From NCBI GenBank assembly GCA_903844665.1, contig CAIMUS010000190.1, positions 1 through 32,887 of the forward strand: a DNA stretch of 32,887 nt, given 5' to 3'. A program made the position numbers and the translations under genes. Below the pieces are notes generated by a model. It did no database searches and had not been told where the DNA came from. It worked only from the letters and a program-made list of their open reading frames with translations. This DNA is from an uncultured Pseudomonadota bacterium. GTDB lineage: Bacteria > Pseudomonadota > Gammaproteobacteria > Competibacterales > Competibacteraceae. Below, one piece after another: positions 1-7,967 of this stretch. Each line of letters starts with the position of its first letter. Position 1 is the first letter of the stretch.

Positions 1-89
1 CCCGCCGGCCTCAGGGCATTCGACGCCAGTCAACAGCCGGCAAAATGCCGGCGCTACTAGGGAATCCCCGTAGGGGCGGTTCGCGAACC
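1..89. repeat. 89-bp direct repeat shared with the window's end
   Basis: Bases 1-89 are identical to bases 32799-32887. The unit contains a small hairpin (GCCGGCA at 36-42 against TGCCGGC at 46-52) and the left part of a perfect 28-bp palindrome (70-97) centred on TTCGCGAA. It is either one member of a dispersed palindromic repeat family or the overlap left where an assembler stopped at a repeat. No coding potential is evident. Confidence 0.9.
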
Positions 90-115
90 GCCCCTACCGG
101 CTCAGCCTGTAAAGC

Positions 116-167
116 GTCCCGACTTAAGTGGATACCCTATTTTACGGGTATCCACTTAAGCCGGGAC
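116..167. repeat. Palindromic element, 22-bp arms
   Basis: Arms at 116-137 and 146-167 pair with a single mismatch around an 8-base loop. The outer motif GTCCCG(A/C)CTTAAG also occurs at 267-279 and, inverted, near 32759-32771, so it looks like the edge of a repeat family. It is not followed by a T run, so it is not an obvious intrinsic terminator. Confidence 0.75.
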
Positions 168-182
168 ACCCCTTAGCCAGTT

Positions 183-260
183 GTAGGGTGGGCAGCTTGT
201 CTGCCCACCTTAGCTTTCTACCCAGACAACCCGCGTGGGCAGACAAGCTGCCCACCCTAC
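183..260. repeat. Inverted repeat, 26-bp perfect arms
   Basis: Bases 183-208 and 235-260 are perfect reverse complements around a 26-base centre; each arm begins or ends with GTAGGGTGGGCAGC. With the two palindromes before it, it fills 1-316, which has no gene. The membrane-protein gene ends just beyond, at 317. Confidence 0.85.
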
Positions 261-316
261 CTATCTGTCCCGCCTTAAGTCGGTAGCCGATCTCTTTTAA
301 TCCGCTGGTCGCACGT

Positions 317-1717
317 TCATTCGCGCGGACTCGTGAGTCCGCGATAGCGCCGGTCCAGGGCAATATAAATTGATAACATCTGTGCGAATATCGAATAGTA
401 GCAATACCTGAAATCCGGAGCCGGAAGCACCGGAAAATAGAGGATCAAGTACAACAGCCCGGAAACCGCTATCAAACACACGGACCACTGTCTTTTGTGT
501 AACGACAACCAGGTTGTTACCATAAGAGCAATTAGCCAGAAGAAAGGCCGAAAAGGGAGTTGCAAGTATTTTGAAGTAGCAAAAAAATCCACATAATGTT
601 CTAAGAGGTTGCTGAGCCCGAGAGGATTTGGAACTTTAAAAGGCAGCTTGATGGGAAGCGGATTCTCGTCCATTCCATCCAGGAACACATAATAGGGTTC
701 AGAGTAGCTAAAAGGTCTGAGGAAAGTTTTATAGACTCGAAACCGATAGTCGAGATATAACCAAGGATGAGATCTGACACTCTGAATCCATAATTCCAGT
801 ATTTGCGTATCCTTTGAATCTGGTTCATCATTAAGCTGGTGAAAAATTTTATTATTAAGTATGCCCTGGTCATAGATTTTATTGGTATCATCTGTGCCTG
901 CCAGCGAGGAGACTTTGTCACACAGATATTTCCGACGGCGTTGAGGCTTCATGTGAGTAAGGCGCTTGCCGTAATACTTTTCCAGTATGCTAAAATTCTC
1001 AGAGTCCGAATGGCATTTAATAAAGACGATTTCATTGAGGCGCTGGGATTTTATAGGGTATGTCTTCTTGACAGAAAAAAAGCTATTCAGATCAGAATTG
1101 AGCACCAGATACATAAGCAACATAATGCTGGTGACTAGAAAAACGCCATACGTGCTGTTGCTGTCTGTGAAACGGCAATACCGGTAGCTCCATAGGATCA
1201 GAAGCGGTAAAGCGGCGGCTATTCCATTGTGCCTGACTGAGAGACCATAGAAAATAAACAACAGGCTGATGAGGAGTTTGCTCCAGGATGTTTTCCCGAA
1301 GACCAGGAGTAATGCGGCCCAGAACAGTACTACTGCCAGGTGGGTGTCTTTCCAGATCACGCCAGTAAAGTTGATGAGGAAAGGAAGAAACGGCACAAGC
1401 ACTGCCGTGAGCGCCAGGGTAAACTTCGAGGTGTCACGCCACAGCCATAAAGCGAGATACAAAAAACCGGACCAGTAAAGGAGACTCTGGAGTACAAGCA
1501 TGGGCTGAGGGCCGTTGTAAATCGTGATCAAAGCCCTCCAGAGCAAGGTCATACTCGCAGGGTGCCAATCCTTGAGAGGCAGGATTCCAATCACCTGGCC
1601 ATACTGATCGAACGAATCATACTCCATGAAACCAGGCCAAAAGGCCAGAAGCGATAAGATAAATCCGGCTATCGCTATTGCAACCATCAAAAGAGACTGT
1701 CTTGAGAATTTGGACAT
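317..1717 (-). CDS. Polytopic membrane protein, possible GT-C-type glycosyltransferase
   Basis: 466 residues with about ten hydrophobic segments. The first spans roughly residues 8-28. It is followed by a loop with YDSFDQYGQ, an acidic motif placed like the catalytic Asp loop of GT-C fold glycosyltransferases that use polyprenyl-phosphate sugars. A large polar region near residues 225-330 probably lies outside the membrane. The start at 1717 is preferred over the ATG at 1729 because GAGG lies 8 bases upstream of it. The gene stands alone: downstream are only repeats and upstream is the end of hsdS. It is visibly more AT-rich than the GC-rich neighbours, which suggests it was acquired. The glycosyltransferase idea rests on topology and the Asp loop only; a plain membrane protein of unknown function is the alternative. 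Confidence 0.75.
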   Translation of the reverse strand: MSKFSRQSLLMVAIAIAGFILSLLAFWPGFMEYDSFDQYGQVIGILPLKDWHPASMTLLWRALITIYNGPQPMLVLQSLLYWSGFLYLALWLWRDTSKFTLALTAVLVPFLPFLINFTGVIWKDTHLAVVLFWAALLLVFGKTSWSKLLISLLFIFYGLSVRHNGIAAALPLLILWSYRYCRFTDSNSTYGVFLVTSIMLLMYLVLNSDLNSFFSVKKTYPIKSQRLNEIVFIKCHSDSENFSILEKYYGKRLTHMKPQRRRKYLCDKVSSLAGTDDTNKIYDQGILNNKIFHQLNDEPDSKDTQILELWIQSVRSHPWLYLDYRFRVYKTFLRPFSYSEPYYVFLDGMDENPLPIKLPFKVPNPLGLSNLLEHYVDFFATSKYLQLPFRPFFWLIALMVTTWLSLHKRQWSVCLIAVSGLLYLILYFPVLPAPDFRYCYYSIFAQMLSIYIALDRRYRGLTSPRE

Positions 1718-1816
1718 ATATATCCTCATTTATTTCAAGGCAGCCAGCGCTGCATTATGAGCGTTTTTCATCCAATACGAATTCAGCCGGCGCGCCAGGC
1801 TCGCGCTATTGCGCCA

Positions 1817-3004
1817 TCAAAGCTCCCCTTTGAACGCTTTGTCGAGAATGGTCGGCAGCAGGGCGTCGAGTTCGGCGGCGGTTTCGGCTTGCAGGCGTTT
1901 CAGGGTGTCTACTTGCGACTGTAAGGCGTCGAGTTCGGCTACGATACGGTGTTGGTCGGGGAGCGGCACGGCTGGAAACGGAATATTGCGAACATGCCCT
2001 TGGTTGAGCGTAGCCATTCCGCACTGCTGTTTGAGAACCTGCCGGTAATAGTTGCGAACGGGTAGCGAGTTCAAGACCAGCGCCGCGAACTCCGGCAGGG
2101 CTAACGAACGGTCTACGCGTAACCGCATGTTCTTGCTCTCAAAAGTTGCCTTGGGAAAATCTGACCTCACGAGCCCGGTCTTACCAACAAGCTCGGCACT
2201 ATTCACCCGGTTGAAAACGAGGTCGCCTGGAGTGCAGCCATAGACATCAAATTCTTCCGGTGAAACATCCAAGAGCTGGAGATTGTTCTGATTCAACTCC
2301 GGGCCATTGATGTTATACATGCGGATACATGGTAATCCTTGCCCCCAAAAAACCGGCGGCTTGTAAATGCCGTTCTTGGCTTCGAGCAAGTATTCGCCAA
2401 AAGGCCGAGTTGGGTGATTTTGGAAGCAAAGAGATGTAACCGCGGTCAAAGTAATCGCCCCCGCTTCCTCCACCGCCTGCCGCCGCAAGCTCCGAGCCTC
2501 CTGGATTTGAGCGGCCAGTTCCTCAATCCGCGCCACGATTCGCTGTTGCTCTGCCAGGGGCGGAAGGGGGATTTCGAGGGCGAGGAAGAAATGCTCTTTG
2601 AAGCGGTTCCGGGTTAACGGAGTACTGCCGGTGCAATCTTCGTCTACTCGTGCGATGACTGGGGGCAGCCGAAACCAGTAACGCAGAAATTCGACGTCGA
2701 CGCGCTCCGGTTCTGGAACAAAATTTGGGAACTCACCAGATACATAGCAGCCATCTAATTCGTCGCCGATAACACCAAACGCACCTCGACAAGCAAAGAG
2801 CCGGCTGTAAATGAAATCACCTTTGGTAACACGATAGAGCTTTGTCGCCGCAATCTGTGCCCCTGTCACGGTTTCGCGCAAGAAGGGGCCTTGACCATTC
2901 AAACGCACACCAAGAAGACGATACTCCTTCAGTGCATCCACGGTTTCTTCGCGGTTCGCAGGTGTCAGCACCTCCCCCAACCGCACCTTTGGCCAATCTG
3001 TCAT
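1817..3004 (-). CDS. hsdS: Type I restriction enzyme specificity subunit HsdS
   Basis: 395 residues. HsdS is the DNA-recognition subunit of type I restriction-modification complexes (M2S1 methylase, R2M2S1 nuclease). Two target-recognition domains are visible, each followed by a conserved helical segment beginning PLPPLAEQQRIVARIEEL (about residues 155-172) and VPLPDQHRIVAELDAL (near 350); the end AFKGEL is typical. The start at 3004 (MTDWPKVRLGEV) is chosen because family similarity begins there; the frame stays open upstream to 3175 but that part overlaps the hicB-like gene and does not look like HsdS. It is the last gene of the operon, 49 bp after the hicB-like gene. Target specificity cannot be read from sequence. 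Confidence 0.93.
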   Translation of the reverse strand: MTDWPKVRLGEVLTPANREETVDALKEYRLLGVRLNGQGPFLRETVTGAQIAATKLYRVTKGDFIYSRLFACRGAFGVIGDELDGCYVSGEFPNFVPEPERVDVEFLRYWFRLPPVIARVDEDCTGSTPLTRNRFKEHFFLALEIPLPPLAEQQRIVARIEELAAQIQEARSLRRQAVEEAGAITLTAVTSLCFQNHPTRPFGEYLLEAKNGIYKPPVFWGQGLPCIRMYNINGPELNQNNLQLLDVSPEEFDVYGCTPGDLVFNRVNSAELVGKTGLVRSDFPKATFESKNMRLRVDRSLALPEFAALVLNSLPVRNYYRQVLKQQCGMATLNQGHVRNIPFPAVPLPDQHRIVAELDALQSQVDTLKRLQAETAAELDALLPTILDKAFKGEL

Positions 3005-3053
3005 CCGCTTTTCAACCCTTAAACAGTTTTTCCGCCACGTCTTGCCGGCTGGT

Positions 3054-3239
3054 TCAGAAATGCTCAGGGGTAACGACACGCGGCGCCTGGCCTTCATCGA
3101 AATGGCAATGCACGGCGTCACGTATCTGCATCCGCAACTCCTCCAGCGTATCCCCCTGGGTGAAAATAGACTCACCCAATGCCCGCGCCGTGTATCCCCC
3201 TTCCGGGGCTTCCTCGACCAGGAAAATCAATTCGTTCAT
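3054..3239 (-). CDS. HicB-like antitoxin-family protein inside the hsd operon
   Basis: 61 residues with the compact HicB/DUF1902-type fold pattern: a beta hairpin (ELIFLVEEAPEGGYTARAL), a turn, then a helix (TLEELRMQIRDAVHCHF). HicB proteins normally neutralise the RNase HicA. Its start codon overlaps the hsdM stop (ATGA at 3236-3239) and hsdS follows after 49 bp, so it should be co-translated with hsdM and co-transcribed with the whole restriction operon. No intact HicA is encoded on either side. In the 49-bp gap one frame reads SRQDVAEKLFKG before a stop, faintly like the start of a HicA protein, but this is too short to claim. It may be an orphan antitoxin or a small modulator of the restriction system. 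Confidence 0.75.
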   Translation of the reverse strand: MNELIFLVEEAPEGGYTARALGESIFTQGDTLEELRMQIRDAVHCHFDEGQAPRVVTPEHF

Positions 3240-4783
3240 GGCTTCACCGCTAACAGGCCTTTGATGGTATTCAGTATCTCAGAAATCCGTCGTTCTTTGT
3301 CCAGAATGCTTTCTACCAACTCCTCCGGCGGCAGGTGGGTGATATCTTCCCTGCCACGCGGATTCTTGCGGTCCAGATTGCAGCCGCTGGCAAGCAATTC
3401 CTCGGCGGGAACTTTCCAGGCGCGCTCGTTTTCTTCGCGCTGCCGCCACCACGCCAGACAGGCGGCGAACTCCTCGAACTGGAGCGGCTGGGTCTTGGTG
3501 TAATTTTTCCGGCCTTCCGGCAGCGGCTGCTCGTAATACCACACCTCCCGCGTCGGCCCGGAGCGGTCGAAGAACAACAGATTGGTCGGAATGGAGGTAT
3601 ACGGCGCGAACACCCCGTTGGGCAGCCGGACGATAGTATGCAGGTTGAACTCTTTCAGCAGTTCCTCCTTGATACGGGCGCACACGCCATCGCCGAACAG
3701 CGTGCCGTTGGGCACGACCACCGCCGCGCGGGCCGGTGAAAAGCCGGCTCTCGTCTGCCGTCGCAACTTGCGCATGATCAATTGCAAAAACAACAGCGCG
3801 GTCTCGGCGGTCCGCTTGTCCTCCGGGAAGTTGCCCTGGATGCCCTTTTCCTCCTCACCGCCGAACGGCGGATTGGTGAGGATCAGGTCCACCCGGTCTT
3901 TCTCGCCGATTTCGGTCAGCCGGTGGCGCAGCGCGTTACCATGATCGACCTGGGGGGCGTCGAGCCCGTGCAGCAGCAGATTCATCTGACAGAGCAGAAA
4001 GGGCAATGACTTGGGTTCGCAGCCGAACAACGAGCGCGTTTGCAGCGTCTTACGGTCGGCCACGGTCTGCACCTGTTCCGCCAGATGGTTGTACGTCTCG
4101 ACCAGAAAGCCGCCGGTCCCGCAGGCGGGATCGAGCACGGTTTCACCCAGGCGTGGATCGGTGACGGCCACCATCAAGCGTACCACGGAACGCGGCGTAT
4201 AGAATTCGCCGGAATCGCCCGCCGCATCGCGCATCTCCCGGAGCATGGATTCATACAGCGCGCCCAGGGTGTGCAATTCCTCGCTCGAGGTGAAATGGAT
4301 GCCGGCCACCTTGTTGATCACATCGCGCAACAGGTAGCCGCTTTTCATCCGGTTATCCACGCCCTTGAACACGGTGGCGATCACGTCGCGACGGTCGTCG
4401 CCGTTGGCGCGGGTCAGCCGGCGCAGGTAGGCGAACAGACCGGCGCCGAACCTGCCATCGGGCCGGACGGTTTCCTCCTTGTTGATAAAGGCCAGCAGTT
4501 CATCGCCGGTGACGCCATCGGCGCGGGCCGCCCAATCCCGCCAGCGGTAGGGTGGCTCGATGGCCGGTCGGAACTTCACCCCGGCGAGCAATGCCTCCTC
4601 CTCGCGCTGGCGCTCCAGATCGTCGAGAAACTTGAGGAACATGATCCAGGTGAGCAGCGGCAGGCGGTCCAGGTCGCCATTCAGGCCCTTGTCCTTGCGC
4701 ATGATATCGCGGGCGGATTTGAGCAGACTGCCCAGGGCTTGCGCGGTGGTGGGTACGGCGGCGGTGGAAGCGTTACGCGGCAT
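3236..4783 (-). CDS. hsdM: Type I restriction enzyme methylase subunit HsdM
   Basis: 515 residues, normal length. HsdM transfers a methyl group from S-adenosylmethionine to adenine N6 within the HsdS-defined site. An N-terminal helical HsdM domain (about 10-140) precedes the methyltransferase domain, with AdoMet motif DPACGTGGF (218-226) and the catalytic NPPF motif (304-307) of gamma-class N6-adenine methylases. The sequence EFYTPRSVVRLMV (193-205) is the usual family signature. Its 5' end overlaps the hsdR 3' end by 11 bp and its stop overlaps the hicB-like start by 4 bp. All key residues are present, so it should be active. Confidence 0.96.
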   Translation of the reverse strand: MPRNASTAAVPTTAQALGSLLKSARDIMRKDKGLNGDLDRLPLLTWIMFLKFLDDLERQREEEALLAGVKFRPAIEPPYRWRDWAARADGVTGDELLAFINKEETVRPDGRFGAGLFAYLRRLTRANGDDRRDVIATVFKGVDNRMKSGYLLRDVINKVAGIHFTSSEELHTLGALYESMLREMRDAAGDSGEFYTPRSVVRLMVAVTDPRLGETVLDPACGTGGFLVETYNHLAEQVQTVADRKTLQTRSLFGCEPKSLPFLLCQMNLLLHGLDAPQVDHGNALRHRLTEIGEKDRVDLILTNPPFGGEEEKGIQGNFPEDKRTAETALLFLQLIMRKLRRQTRAGFSPARAAVVVPNGTLFGDGVCARIKEELLKEFNLHTIVRLPNGVFAPYTSIPTNLLFFDRSGPTREVWYYEQPLPEGRKNYTKTQPLQFEEFAACLAWWRQREENERAWKVPAEELLASGCNLDRKNPRGREDITHLPPEELVESILDKERRISEILNTIKGLLAVKP

Positions 4784-7121
4784 AAAGGTACTGTTGGAGG
4801 TCGTGAACGGCGGTACGGAGCGGCTCCGGGCCGCCGAACAGGCGGATGATTTCGTCGGTTTGACCGTGCCTGGACAATGGCGGCACTTTCAGTATATCGG
4901 GCAGGACGAATTGAGCGTCGCCGTGCTCGGCGTATTTTTCCAGCAACTCATCGAGAAGCTGGCGCGCCTCGGGACCGTAGCGGGCGAAGAAATCGGGCCG
5001 GTTCTGCTTAAGCTGCTGCGCCCGCTCGCGACGGGTGCGCAACGGCGCATTGAAAGCCAGATGACACAGCAGATCGAAGGGATCGGCTTCCGGCTGCCGC
5101 GCCGCCTCGGCGAGTTCGGCAAAGCTCACGCCCCGCTCGGCCAGCCGGTTGATAATTTCCGTGCGCTTGTCCGGATCGGCCCATTGGGCGCGCAGGACCG
5201 GCGCCGTCGGGCATAGAATGCGAACCTGCTCCGCCGCATAGTCGGTATAGCGAACGACGCGAAGCGGTTTCCCGGTCGGGTCGAGTTCATAGACCAGGTG
5301 CGCGGCGATCTCGACCCGACCGCCGTCGAAGTAATACTTCCGCCGTTCCGCCTCCGGCGGCTCGATGATATAGGGCGGTTCCTCCGGCTCCTCAAGGTTA
5401 ACCTCCTGCTCGGCGATGACTTTGGTTTCGCCGTTGGCCAGCACTTCCTCCTCGGTGAGCCTGGCCGGGTCGCCGTCGAATGCCGGATCGGCAAACAGGC
5501 GCGTCGCCGCGCCGGTATAGTCGATGATATTGAACCAGAGCTTGTCGTAATCGTCCCGCACCCGGGTGCCGCGCCCGATGATCTGCTTGAACTCGCCCAT
5601 CGAGCCGACCACGCGGGCCAGCACCACGTTCTTGCAGGTCGGCGCGTCCACGCCGGTGGTCAGCAATTGCGAGGTGGTGAGTATGGCCGGCGTGCGGGTA
5701 TCCACATCCTGGAACCGGCTGAGGTGGCCGCGGCCGATATCGCCTTCATCGGCGGTGACGCGGCAGACATAATCGGGATACTGCGCGACCAGATCGGCGT
5801 TCAGATTGTTCAAGGCCATCCGCATCTCGCTGGCGTGCTCCTGATCCACGCAGAAAACAATAGTTTTGGCGAAGCGGTCGGTCTTCTGCAGAAACCCGGT
5901 CAGATGCCGGGCGAGGATCTCGGTACGGGCGCGCAGGGCAATGACGCGCTCGAAATCCTGGGTCTCATATTCGTCATCGGGGATAACCCGGCCATAGCGG
6001 TCCACATCGTCCTTGCTGGGACGCCAGCCGGCGGCGTCCCATTCGGTGATGACGCGATGCACCCGGTAGGGCGCCAGAAAGCCGTCATCGATGCCTTGCC
6101 GAAGGCTGTATTCGTAGAGCGGATTGCCGAAGTACAGGTAGGTATCGCGGTTGTCCTCGCGCAACGGGGTGGCGGTCATGCCCAGTTGATAGGCCGGCTG
6201 GAAGTAATCGAGAATGCTGCGCCAGGAGCTGTCGTCGCGGGCGCTGCCACGGTGGCACTCGTCCACGATAATCAGATCGAAGAATGTCGGCGGAAAGGAA
6301 CGGAACAGTCCCAGCCGGCGCTCGTCCTCCGCCAGCGCCTGGTAAATGGCGAAATACAACTCGCGGCTGTGCGCGACTTCGCCGGCCTCGATCTTACAGC
6401 GGGCATCGCCGAAGGCGGCGAAGATCCCATCCTTGGGTTGGTCTACCAGAATATTGCGATCGGCCAGATAGAGGATTTTCGGGCGGCGGTACTCGCCGGT
6501 GCGGTTCCAGCGGGCGTTCCACAGCTTCCAGCAGATCTGGAAGGCGACGGCGGTCTTGCCGGTGCCGGTGGCCATGGTGAGGAGCAGTCGGCGCCGGCCT
6601 TTAAGAATGGCCTCCATGGCCCGGTTGATCGCGATCAGTTGATAGTAGCGCTCGCCTTTGCCGGCCATGTAATTGCAGGGGGTGAGCAGACGGTCCGCCG
6701 TTTGCGGCTCCTCCAGGCCGCGCCCGGTGCGATAGCGCTGCCACAATTCCGCCGGGGTCGGATAGTCGGGGCGCCGCGTCTCCAGACCGGTGAAAGCATC
6801 GAATTCCACAATCTCATGGCCATTGGTGGCGTAGGCAAACGACAGGCCGAGCATGTCGGCGTAATCCTTCGCCTGTTGCAGCCCATCCGCCGCCGCCTTG
6901 TCAGCGGCCTTCGCTTCCACCACCGCCAGCGGAAAATCACGCCGGTAGCGGAGCAGATAGTCCACCCGTTTCGGCGGCTTGCGGACGAAACCTTGGCCCA
7001 CCGGTACAATGCGGCCATCCGTGATCGTGCGCTGCTCCGCAATCGAATGGGGTTCATCGTCCCAGCCTGCTGCTTGCAGCTTGGGGATGACGTGTTGGCG
7101 GCAGGTGTCGGCTTCGTTCAT
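4773..7121 (-). CDS. hsdR: Type I restriction enzyme endonuclease/translocase subunit HsdR
   Basis: 782 residues, the length of the EcoEI-like HsdR group. HsdR cleaves DNA after ATP-driven translocation. The N-terminal nuclease has the PD-(D/E)XK pattern D54...E69-A-K71. The helicase part has Walker A ATGTGKT (184-190), DECH (287-290) and TATP (316-319), followed by the second RecA-like lobe with the QIIGRGTR motif VI. The C-terminal part matches the EcoEI R-subunit C-terminal domain and binds the HsdM/HsdS core. It is first in the hsdR-hsdM-hicB-hsdS operon. Only 25 bp separate its start from the stop of a truncated VapC, so its promoter probably lies within the decayed vapBC sequence; no clear Shine-Dalgarno is visible in the A-rich leader. 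Confidence 0.95.
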   Translation of the reverse strand: MNEADTCRQHVIPKLQAAGWDDEPHSIAEQRTITDGRIVPVGQGFVRKPPKRVDYLLRYRRDFPLAVVEAKAADKAAADGLQQAKDYADMLGLSFAYATNGHEIVEFDAFTGLETRRPDYPTPAELWQRYRTGRGLEEPQTADRLLTPCNYMAGKGERYYQLIAINRAMEAILKGRRRLLLTMATGTGKTAVAFQICWKLWNARWNRTGEYRRPKILYLADRNILVDQPKDGIFAAFGDARCKIEAGEVAHSRELYFAIYQALAEDERRLGLFRSFPPTFFDLIIVDECHRGSARDDSSWRSILDYFQPAYQLGMTATPLREDNRDTYLYFGNPLYEYSLRQGIDDGFLAPYRVHRVITEWDAAGWRPSKDDVDRYGRVIPDDEYETQDFERVIALRARTEILARHLTGFLQKTDRFAKTIVFCVDQEHASEMRMALNNLNADLVAQYPDYVCRVTADEGDIGRGHLSRFQDVDTRTPAILTTSQLLTTGVDAPTCKNVVLARVVGSMGEFKQIIGRGTRVRDDYDKLWFNIIDYTGAATRLFADPAFDGDPARLTEEEVLANGETKVIAEQEVNLEEPEEPPYIIEPPEAERRKYYFDGGRVEIAAHLVYELDPTGKPLRVVRYTDYAAEQVRILCPTAPVLRAQWADPDKRTEIINRLAERGVSFAELAEAARQPEADPFDLLCHLAFNAPLRTRRERAQQLKQNRPDFFARYGPEARQLLDELLEKYAEHGDAQFVLPDILKVPPLSRHGQTDEIIRLFGGPEPLRTAVHDLQQYLYAA

Positions 7122-7146
7122 GGGTTGGTGGTGTTTTTTTTATCGG

Positions 7147-7257
7147 TTATGGTGAAGCAATTAAACACAGCCGCGATGCATTGGCCGAAGCTTGGCCGAA
7201 TGAGACATCCGCCCCGAATATATCCAACAGGATATTCGTATCTACCGCAGTGATCAT
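7147..7257 (-). pseudogene. VapC-type PIN-domain toxin, truncated to 36 codons
   Basis: The frame starts with MITAVDTNILLDIFGAD, the classic PIN-domain N-terminus containing the first catalytic Asp (D6) and the following Asn. Similarity stops at about residue 33 and a stop follows; functional PIN toxins have about 130 residues and three more acidic residues, all missing here. Its ATG overlaps the ancestral stop of the upstream antitoxin as ATGA, the usual VapBC arrangement. The break lies just before the hsdR leader, so arrival of the hsd operon, or a deletion next to it, probably removed the rest. Confidence 0.8.
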
Positions 7258-7527
7258 CCGTCGCCACGCAACTCCTGCATGACCTCGTCCGTGCTTCGGT
7301 CTAACCGCAGGCAACCATAAACCTGGTTAACGGGATCGGCCGATACCGCCTTCACAGCGATTAATCGACCTTCAGACTCGTCGAAGATCGGCCGACACCG
7401 CCTTCACAGCGATTAATCGACCTTCAGACTCGTCGAAGTCGAGCACCGTCCCCGGCTTGATTCCAAGCCTCTCGCGCAGGGGTTTAGGAATAGTAATCTG
7501 ACCCCGCTCTGCAACTTTTGCTTTCAT
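7254..7527 (-). pseudogene. VapB-type AbrB-fold antitoxin frameshifted by a 52-bp tandem duplication
   Basis: From ATG 7527 the protein begins MKAKVAERGQITIPKPLRERL, the swapped-hairpin AbrB/MazE DNA-binding domain of VapB antitoxins. After VSAD the frame enters the second copy of a 52-bp tandem repeat and ends as LRRV at 7372. Removing one repeat unit restores a 222-base frame (73 codons plus stop) that continues PVNQVYGCLRLDRSTDEVM and overlaps the VapC start by ATGA. As it stands the DNA-binding half could be made but the toxin-binding tail is lost. The start at 7527 is preferred over 7557 because the family consensus begins there. Confidence 0.82.
7334..7437. repeat. 52-bp tandem duplication inside vapB
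   Basis: Unit 7334-7385 is repeated at 7386-7437 with one difference (GATACC against GACACC). Since 52 is not a multiple of three it shifts the vapB frame. The near identity implies a recent event or one under little constraint. Confidence 0.95.
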
Positions 7528-7600
7528 GCATCCACCAGAGTATGAAAATTTTTCCATGAAAGCGTACTTGGTTTGTCAGGTTTTTACAATCAGTAACCAA

Positions 7601-7686
7601 GTACCATTATTCCCCGCATAAGACCGGTAACGCACCATACCGGGCAAAGCCCGGAAAAGGTACGCAATGCGCACCCTACCCGGCTG
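7601..7686 (+). repeat. 86-bp dispersed repeat, copy A (left flank of KAP/NACHT island)
   Basis: Aligns without gaps to 12698-12783 in the same orientation, at roughly 90% identity by eye. The core contains CCATACCGGGCAAAGCCCGG, a small hairpin, and the right part contains GGTACGCAATGCGCACCC. The two copies bracket the toxin-antitoxin/KAP/NACHT cluster. Confidence 0.85.
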
Positions 7687-7756
7687 TTTGTCATACTCGA
7701 AGCACGACCAGTCAGAAACTGACAGGGGCTAAGCTGTTCCTCTTTTGCTGCTTGTC

Positions 7757-7786
7757 ATATACAAAATGATCGTATATTTTGTATAT
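7757..7786. promoter_or_regulatory. Perfect AT-rich palindrome, possible operator
   Basis: ATATACAAAAT (7757-7767) and ATTTTGTATAT (7776-7786) form perfect 11-bp arms around an 8-base centre. The palindrome ends one base before the ATG of the DUF4143 ATPase stump at 7788, a position suited to an autoregulatory operator. No regulator gene survives next to it. Confidence 0.55.
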
Positions 7787-7787
7787 C

Positions 7788-7895
7788 ATGTATCTCAAAA
7801 GACAAGCAGAGGATGATCTTCGACAGGCGCTTGCCAGCGGCAAGGTGATCCTCGTTCTCGGCGCCCGGCAGGATGCGTACCCTACGACTTCTTAA
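7788..7895 (+). pseudogene. DUF4143-family AAA ATPase, truncated inside the P-loop
   Basis: The frame starts MYLKRQAEDDLRQALAS and continues GKVILVLGARQ, the N-terminus of AAA_14/DUF4143 ATPases up to the middle of the Walker A motif (normally GARQxGKT). At residue 28 it breaks into DAYPTTS and stops. The family is usually near 400 residues. The junction reads GGATGCGTACCCTAC, resembling the end of the repeat family seen at 7601 and 12698, so a repeat-associated event may have cut it. An intact but more distant relative lies at 21199. Confidence 0.7.
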
Positions 7896-7967
7896 TTCCA
7901 CCGTTGCATCATTCATAGTGGCATTCTAAGATGCAGTTTGGTTCCTCTATGCAACCAAGCAATAACG

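Larger units (their letters stand above)
7558..7967. other. Intergenic region with repeat, palindrome and gene stump
   Basis: No intact gene. It holds the vapB upstream region (7558-7600), one copy of an 86-bp dispersed repeat (7601-7686), an AT-rich palindrome (7757-7786), the stump of a DUF4143-type ATPase gene (7788-7895) and about 70 bp leading into the RHH antitoxin gene. The promoter of the TA/KAP/NACHT operon should lie here, but no convincing -35/-10 pair stands out. Confidence 0.7.

Noticed and set aside
3005-3175. N-terminal extension of HsdS
   Set aside because: Overlaps the hicB-like gene in another frame and has no HsdS similarity; ATG 3004 fits the family start.
5298-7253. 651-codon plus-strand frame opposite hsdR
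   Set aside because: It mirrors hsdR codon structure in GC-rich DNA and shows no domain; hsdR motifs are unmistakable.
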